Shown here piece by piece: positions 14,418 to 18,061 of a stretch of DNA of 18,061 nt. How positions within the stretch are numbered: the first letter of the stretch is position 1; each line of letters starts with the position of its first letter. The translations under genes and the position numbers were made by a program. Origin of the DNA: Candidatus Equimonas enterica (GTDB lineage Bacteria > Bacteroidota > Bacteroidia > Bacteroidales > Bacteroidaceae); assembly GCA_018066225.1 (NCBI GenBank), contig JAGHRU010000111.1, forward strand, positions 1 to 18,061, read 5' to 3'. The notes beneath the pieces are model-generated. The model did no database searches, was not told the DNA's origin, and saw only the letters and a list, made by a program, of their open reading frames with translations.

Positions 14418-16706
14418 TTATCGGGAGAAACTGTAAGGTGCGGCTTTGGCCGAAGTGCCCCGCTGTGTGTTGGGGGTGGTGCTCATGTCGTAGTGCAGTG
14501 TTGCGCCACGGGTGAGGGTGAAGTGGTCGAGGTAGTTGGCGTCCCATGCCTTGCCGTCGAGCGTCATGTGCTGTATGTAGGGCGCATGCTTCGCACCGCC
14601 AGCAGTTTCGATGGTGATGTCGTGCCCGTTTTCGAGGTGCAGGGTGGCGTGTCGGAAGGCGGGAGAGCCGATGGCGTAGTGCGTCGATGCGGGGCAGACG
14701 GGATAGAGCCCCAGTGCGCTCCATACGTACCACGCGGAGGTCTGGCCATTGTCTTCGTCGCCGCAGTAGCCGTCGGGGGTGGGGGCGTACATGCGGCGCA
14801 TGACTTCGCGCAGCCAGTATTGCGCCTTCCAGGGCTCACCTGCCCAGTCGTAGAGGTAGATGGCGTGTTGCACGGGCTGGTTGCCGTGGGCGTAGTTGCC
14901 CATGTTCATCACCGTCATCTCGCGTATCTCATGGATGGGGAAGCCGTAGTAACTGTCGTCGTAGAGCGGCGGCAGGGTGAAGAGGCTGTCGAGCATCGCG
15001 GTGAAGTTGTGTTTGCCGCCCATGAGGTCGATGAGCCCTTGGGGGTCGTGGAAGACCGACCATGTGTAGTGCCAAGCGTTGCCTTCGGTGAAGTCGCCAC
15101 CCCATTTCAGGGGCGAGAAATCGTCTGCAAAGGTGCCGTCGGCCCTGCGTCCACTCATGAGGCGGTAGTCGGGGCGGAAGAGGTGGCGGTAGTTGAGTGC
15201 GCGCTCACGGAGTGTGCGCAGCGTGTCGCGTGGCTGCCCAAGGGCTTCTGCCACTTGCAGTACGCACCAGTCGTCGAAGCAGTATTCCAGTGTGCGTGCC
15301 GCGCTCTCTTTGATGCCGATGTCGCAGGGGATGTAGCCGAGGGCGTTATAGTGCTCGTAGCCGATGCGCCCTGTGCTTTTCACTTCGGGGTGGACGGCGT
15401 GGGTGGCGTGGAGCAGTCCTTCCATCAGCGTCTTGGTGTCGCTGACGCGGATGCCCTTGACGAAAGCGTCGGCAAGGACGGCGGCGGAGTTGTTGCCCAC
15501 CATGCAGGGGCGATGGCCGGGTGATGCCCATTCGGGGAAGAAGCCGCTTTCGCGGTAGGCGTTGAGCAGTCCTTCCTGCATCTTGAGGCTCTCGGAGGGA
15601 TAGACGAGGTCGAGCAGCGGGAAGAGGCAGCGGAAGGTGTCCCAAAAGCCTGTGTCGGTGTAGAGATAGCCGTCGCATACCCTGCCGTTGTAGGGGCTGT
15701 AATGGTGCACATGGCCTGTGGCGTCGCGCTCCCAGAACATGCGGGGGAAGAGCAGCGAGCGGTAGAGACAGGAGTAGAAGGTGCGCAGGTCGTCTTCGCT
15801 CTCCGTCACACAGCCGCCTTCCACATCGATGCGTCCGAGCACCTCATTCCAGCGGTCAGTGCCTCGTTGGCGCAGGGTCTCGAAGTCGGCTGTGCCGAGT
15901 TCCGTTAGATTGGTCTCGGCCTGCGCTTCGCTGATGAAGGAGGAGGCGACGCGCACATGCACTTTCTCGCCGCGTCGGGTGTCGAAGCCCACGATGGCGC
16001 CAGCGTGGTAGGTGGTCTGTGTCAGCGCGAGGGAGTCGAGGCTCACGGGCATGTCCTTGGCATCAGCGGCGTAGGTGGCAGTGTAGGTGAAGGGGTGGTC
16101 GAAGACGAGGACGAAATAGTTGCGGAAGTTCTCGCCCACGCCGCCGTTGTTGCGTGTGGTGTAGCCCACTATCTTGCGCTCGGCGGAGAGGATGCGGATG
16201 TGGCTGCCTTGGTCGTAGGCATCGACGTTGATATAACTCTTCCCCTCGGGGAAGGTGAAGCGGAAGAGGCAGGCGCGCTCCGTGGGGGTGAGTTCGGCGT
16301 TGATGTCGTAGTCGGCCAGATAAACCTGATAGTAGTTGGGCCTCGCCGTCTCTGCCTTGTGGGAGAACCACGAGGCACGCTCCCTCTCGTCGGCGATGGG
16401 GCGTCCCGTCATCGGCATGATGGCAAACTGGCCGTAGTCGTTGATCCACGGTGAGGGCTGGTGCGTCTGCTTGAAGCCGCGCAACTGGTGCGCCGTGTAG
16501 GTGTATTGCCAGCCGTCACCCATCTCTCCCGTTTGCGGTGTCCAGAAGTTCATGCCCCAAGGCAGGGCGATAGCGGGGTAGGTGTTGCCAGCTGAGAGCG
16601 CGAACTCCGACTGCGTGCCCATCAGCGGATTGACATACTGTGTGTAGTCGCGTGCCGATGCCGTGAGGCAGAGTGCAGCGAGCAGGAGGGTAAGGAGGTG
16701 CTTCAT
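14418..16706 (-). CDS. Secreted GH92 glycoside hydrolase, GNQP variant (predicted phosphomannose-type alpha-mannosidase)
   Basis: The 762-residue protein is full length for GH92, calcium-dependent exo-alpha-mannosidases with inverting chemistry. A signal peptide covers residues 1 to about 18 (MKHLLTLLLAALCLTASA), followed by the family opening YVNPLMGT. Other family landmarks are FKQTHQPSPWINDYG, GGVGENFRNYF, TDTGFWDTFR, GNAWHYTWSVFHD and CGDEDNGQTSAWY. The general-acid motif normally read as GNEPSHH is GNQPVQH here, with Gln610 (codon CAG at 14877-14879). From memory, this Glu-to-Gln change marks enzymes that hydrolyse mannose-1-phospho-6-mannose, whose leaving group needs no acid. The product is probably periplasmic or outer-membrane exposed. 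It follows another GH92 gene by 134 bases with no promoter seen between, so the two are likely co-transcribed. Confidence 0.93.
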   Translation of the reverse strand: MKHLLTLLLAALCLTASARDYTQYVNPLMGTQSEFALSAGNTYPAIALPWGMNFWTPQTGEMGDGWQYTYTAHQLRGFKQTHQPSPWINDYGQFAIMPMTGRPIADERERASWFSHKAETARPNYYQVYLADYDINAELTPTERACLFRFTFPEGKSYINVDAYDQGSHIRILSAERKIVGYTTRNNGGVGENFRNYFVLVFDHPFTYTATYAADAKDMPVSLDSLALTQTTYHAGAIVGFDTRRGEKVHVRVASSFISEAQAETNLTELGTADFETLRQRGTDRWNEVLGRIDVEGGCVTESEDDLRTFYSCLYRSLLFPRMFWERDATGHVHHYSPYNGRVCDGYLYTDTGFWDTFRCLFPLLDLVYPSESLKMQEGLLNAYRESGFFPEWASPGHRPCMVGNNSAAVLADAFVKGIRVSDTKTLMEGLLHATHAVHPEVKSTGRIGYEHYNALGYIPCDIGIKESAARTLEYCFDDWCVLQVAEALGQPRDTLRTLRERALNYRHLFRPDYRLMSGRRADGTFADDFSPLKWGGDFTEGNAWHYTWSVFHDPQGLIDLMGGKHNFTAMLDSLFTLPPLYDDSYYGFPIHEIREMTVMNMGNYAHGNQPVQHAIYLYDWAGEPWKAQYWLREVMRRMYAPTPDGYCGDEDNGQTSAWYVWSALGLYPVCPASTHYAIGSPAFRHATLHLENGHDITIETAGGAKHAPYIQHMTLDGKAWDANYLDHFTLTRGATLHYDMSTTPNTQRGTSAKAAPYSFSR

Positions 16707-16738
16707 AGTAGGGAGTTTTTAGAGGTTGCGGAGAGGGG

Positions 16739-16825
16739 TTTTACGGTCTGGGCGGATACAAAAAACTGTCTGCCCTTGTCGTTGAAACGATCAGCCCTTG
16801 TCGTTGAAACGGTCTGCCCTTGTCG
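16739..16825. repeat. Four 21-22 base tandem repeats (array B)
   Basis: The units run 16739-16759, 16760-16781, 16782-16803 and 16804-16825. The last three share a CCCTTGTCG tail and a core AAAC-N-RTC-N-GCCC (ACTGTCTGCCC, ACGATCAGCCC, ACGGTCTGCCC). They are the same family as array A at 7647-7733 and point the same way. The array fills most of the 134-base gap between the two GH92 genes and would be part of their transcript. Confidence 0.75.
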
Positions 16826-16840
16826 TGCGACGTGTCTCTT

Positions 16841-18061
16841 TTAGTACCATGCGCGGCACGGCGTGTCGGACATAATGAACGTAAGGATGCCGCCTTGAAG
16901 GAGCATGTCGTAGGAGAACGTGTGCTTGTTGTAGCGTCGGCCGTCCCACTGCACGCTGCGCACATAGGGGCTGTCGTCGGCATAGCCCTCGGCTACGATG
17001 GTGAGCGTACGCCCCGTGGGGGTGTGGAGCGTCACCTTGGGGAAGCGTGGCGTGCCGAGGTCGAAGAGGCCGCCCGTGGGATTGACCGGGTAGAAGCCCA
17101 TGGCAGAGAGCACATACCACGCCGAGAGTTGCCCGCAGTCGTCGTTACCGCAGAGGCCGTTAGGAGCGTTGCGGTAGAGCGTGTGGCAGATGTCGTGCAC
17201 GAGACGCTGCGTCTTCTCGGGTGCTTTGACATAGTTGTAGAGATAGGCCACATGGTGCGACGGCTCGTTGCCGTGGGCGTATTGGCCTATCATGCCTGTG
17301 GAGAAGATGGGCAGTGCTGCCGTATCGGTGGTGGCGTGGGTGAAGAAGTCGTCAAGTCGCTCGCGCATCTTGCGCTTACCGCCCATGAGCGCGGCGAGTC
17401 CGTCGATGTCGTGCTGCACTGACCAGAGATACTGGTAGGCGTTGCTCTCGCAGATGTGTGGGCTGTAAGCCTCAGGGTCGAAAGGCGTGACGAACTGCCC
17501 AGTGCTGTCGCGCGGGACGAAGAAGCCCGAAGTGGATTGCCATAGGTTGCGGTAGTAATCGGCGCGGGTGCCGAAAGCCTGTATCAGCGAGTCGTAGGCC
17601 AAGGCATCGGCCAGCAGCCCGACGCACCAGTCGTCGTAGGCGTACTCCATGGTGCGCGAGAGCGACCAGTCATTCTCGCCCATGTCGGTGACGCCCGCAG
17701 GCACATAGCCCAGACGCTTGTAGCGGCCTATGCTGCGATAGTCGTCGCGGTCGGCCGAGCGCACACAGGCCTCCAAGGCGGCGTTGGGGTCGATGGGGAA
17801 GCCTTTTATCACGGCATCGACGATGACGGGCACGGCGTGGTAGCCTATCATCATGTCGGTCTCACTGCCCCATAGGCTCCACACGGGCAGTGCGCCGCTC
17901 TGCTCCTCGAAGTCGAGCAGAGAATTTACCATGTCGGCCACGCGCTGGGGCTGCACGATGGTGTAGAGCGGATGAGCAGCACGGTAGGTGTCCCAGAGCG
18001 AGAAGGTGGAGTAGTGCACGCCGTCGCTCTGATGGATACGGCGGTCTGCGCCACGGTAGCG
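16841..18061 (-). CDS. GH92 alpha-mannosidase, canonical acid motif (5' partial)
   Basis: The C-terminal part of a GH92 exo-alpha-mannosidase: about 406 residues are in the window and the frame stays open to the right edge. The signal peptide and N-terminal beta domain are missing from view. Landmarks are YRGADRRIHQSDG directly before FSLWDTYRAAHPL, SNAYQYLWSVQHD, YAHGNEPSHHVAYLYNY (general acid Glu, codon at 17264-17266), CGNDDCGQLSAWYVLSA and YDMLLQGGILTFIMS near the end. The intact Glu predicts ordinary alpha-mannoside hydrolysis, commonly alpha-1,2 in this family, though linkage cannot be read from sequence. The valine codon GTG at 18017-18019 is internal. It is the upstream gene of a GH92 pair. 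Confidence 0.93.
   Translation of the reverse strand, partial: RYRGADRRIHQSDGVHYSTFSLWDTYRAAHPLYTIVQPQRVADMVNSLLDFEEQSGALPVWSLWGSETDMMIGYHAVPVIVDAVIKGFPIDPNAALEACVRSADRDDYRSIGRYKRLGYVPAGVTDMGENDWSLSRTMEYAYDDWCVGLLADALAYDSLIQAFGTRADYYRNLWQSTSGFFVPRDSTGQFVTPFDPEAYSPHICESNAYQYLWSVQHDIDGLAALMGGKRKMRERLDDFFTHATTDTAALPIFSTGMIGQYAHGNEPSHHVAYLYNYVKAPEKTQRLVHDICHTLYRNAPNGLCGNDDCGQLSAWYVLSAMGFYPVNPTGGLFDLGTPRFPKVTLHTPTGRTLTIVAEGYADDSPYVRSVQWDGRRYNKHTFSYDMLLQGGILTFIMSDTPCRAWY

Noticed and set aside
14280..15524. 414-codon plus-strand frame opposite the GH92 gene and through the 64-base repeat
   Set aside because: It is antisense to a certain GH92 gene and shows no known fold or promoter.
16739..16825. 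CRISPR array
   Set aside because: Units of 21-22 bases follow each other with no unique spacers, and no cas genes are present.

Overview
The window comes from a G+C-rich member of the Bacteroidota, most likely order Bacteroidales and plausibly Prevotella-like. Four lines of evidence support this. First, a giant secreted protein ends in a type IX secretion sorting domain. Second, promoters have the Bacteroidota form, TTTG or CTTG, exactly 20 bases, then TAnnTTTG; five complete examples are visible. Third, two GH92 alpha-mannosidases lie in tandem. Fourth, the Lrp, MATE and cytidylate-kinase-like proteins are of Bacteroidales type. Species and genus cannot be fixed from the sequence alone.

Layout, left to right. 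(a) 3-6724, plus strand: a giant LamG-containing surface or secreted protein, cut by the left window edge and interrupted by one apparent -1 frameshift near 5789. Its T9SS C-terminal domain lies past the break, and a strong hairpin follows the stop. (b) 6813-7645, plus strand: a promoter and a small LPS-kinase-like protein whose catalytic Asp is replaced by Asn. (c) 7646-7840: a gene-free stretch with four degenerate 21-23 base repeats and several hairpins. (d) 7845-8003, minus strand: tRNA-Pro(GGG) with its own promoter and intrinsic terminator. (e) 8047-10965, minus strand: a TetR regulator, a fused class I amidotransferase/M19 dipeptidase, and an Lrp/AsnC regulator, with a terminator-like hairpin between the last two. 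(f) 11140-13226, minus strand: a cytidylate-kinase-like protein downstream of a MATE exporter, probably one operon. (g) 13295-13430, minus strand: a promoter followed about 100 bases later by an intrinsic terminator with no credible ORF between, so a small-RNA or attenuated-leader candidate. (h) 13516-14397, minus strand: a LolD-like ABC ATPase with a long leader carrying two near-identical 64-base repeats and a 16-base palindrome at its promoter. (i) 14418-18061, minus strand: two GH92 glycoside hydrolases, the second cut by the right edge. They are separated by a second array of the same 22-base repeat family seen in (c).

How the parts may work together. The two GH92 enzymes are probably an outer-membrane or periplasmic mannan/N-glycan trimming pair. 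One keeps the canonical GNEPSHH acid motif. The other has GNQPVQH, the Glu-to-Gln change linked (from memory) to enzymes that remove mannose joined through phosphate. The Lrp regulator next to the amidotransferase-dipeptidase fusion suggests amino-acid-responsive control of gamma-glutamyl peptide breakdown; this is inference. Apart from the giant protein, the kinase-like gene and their control elements, every gene reads leftwards.
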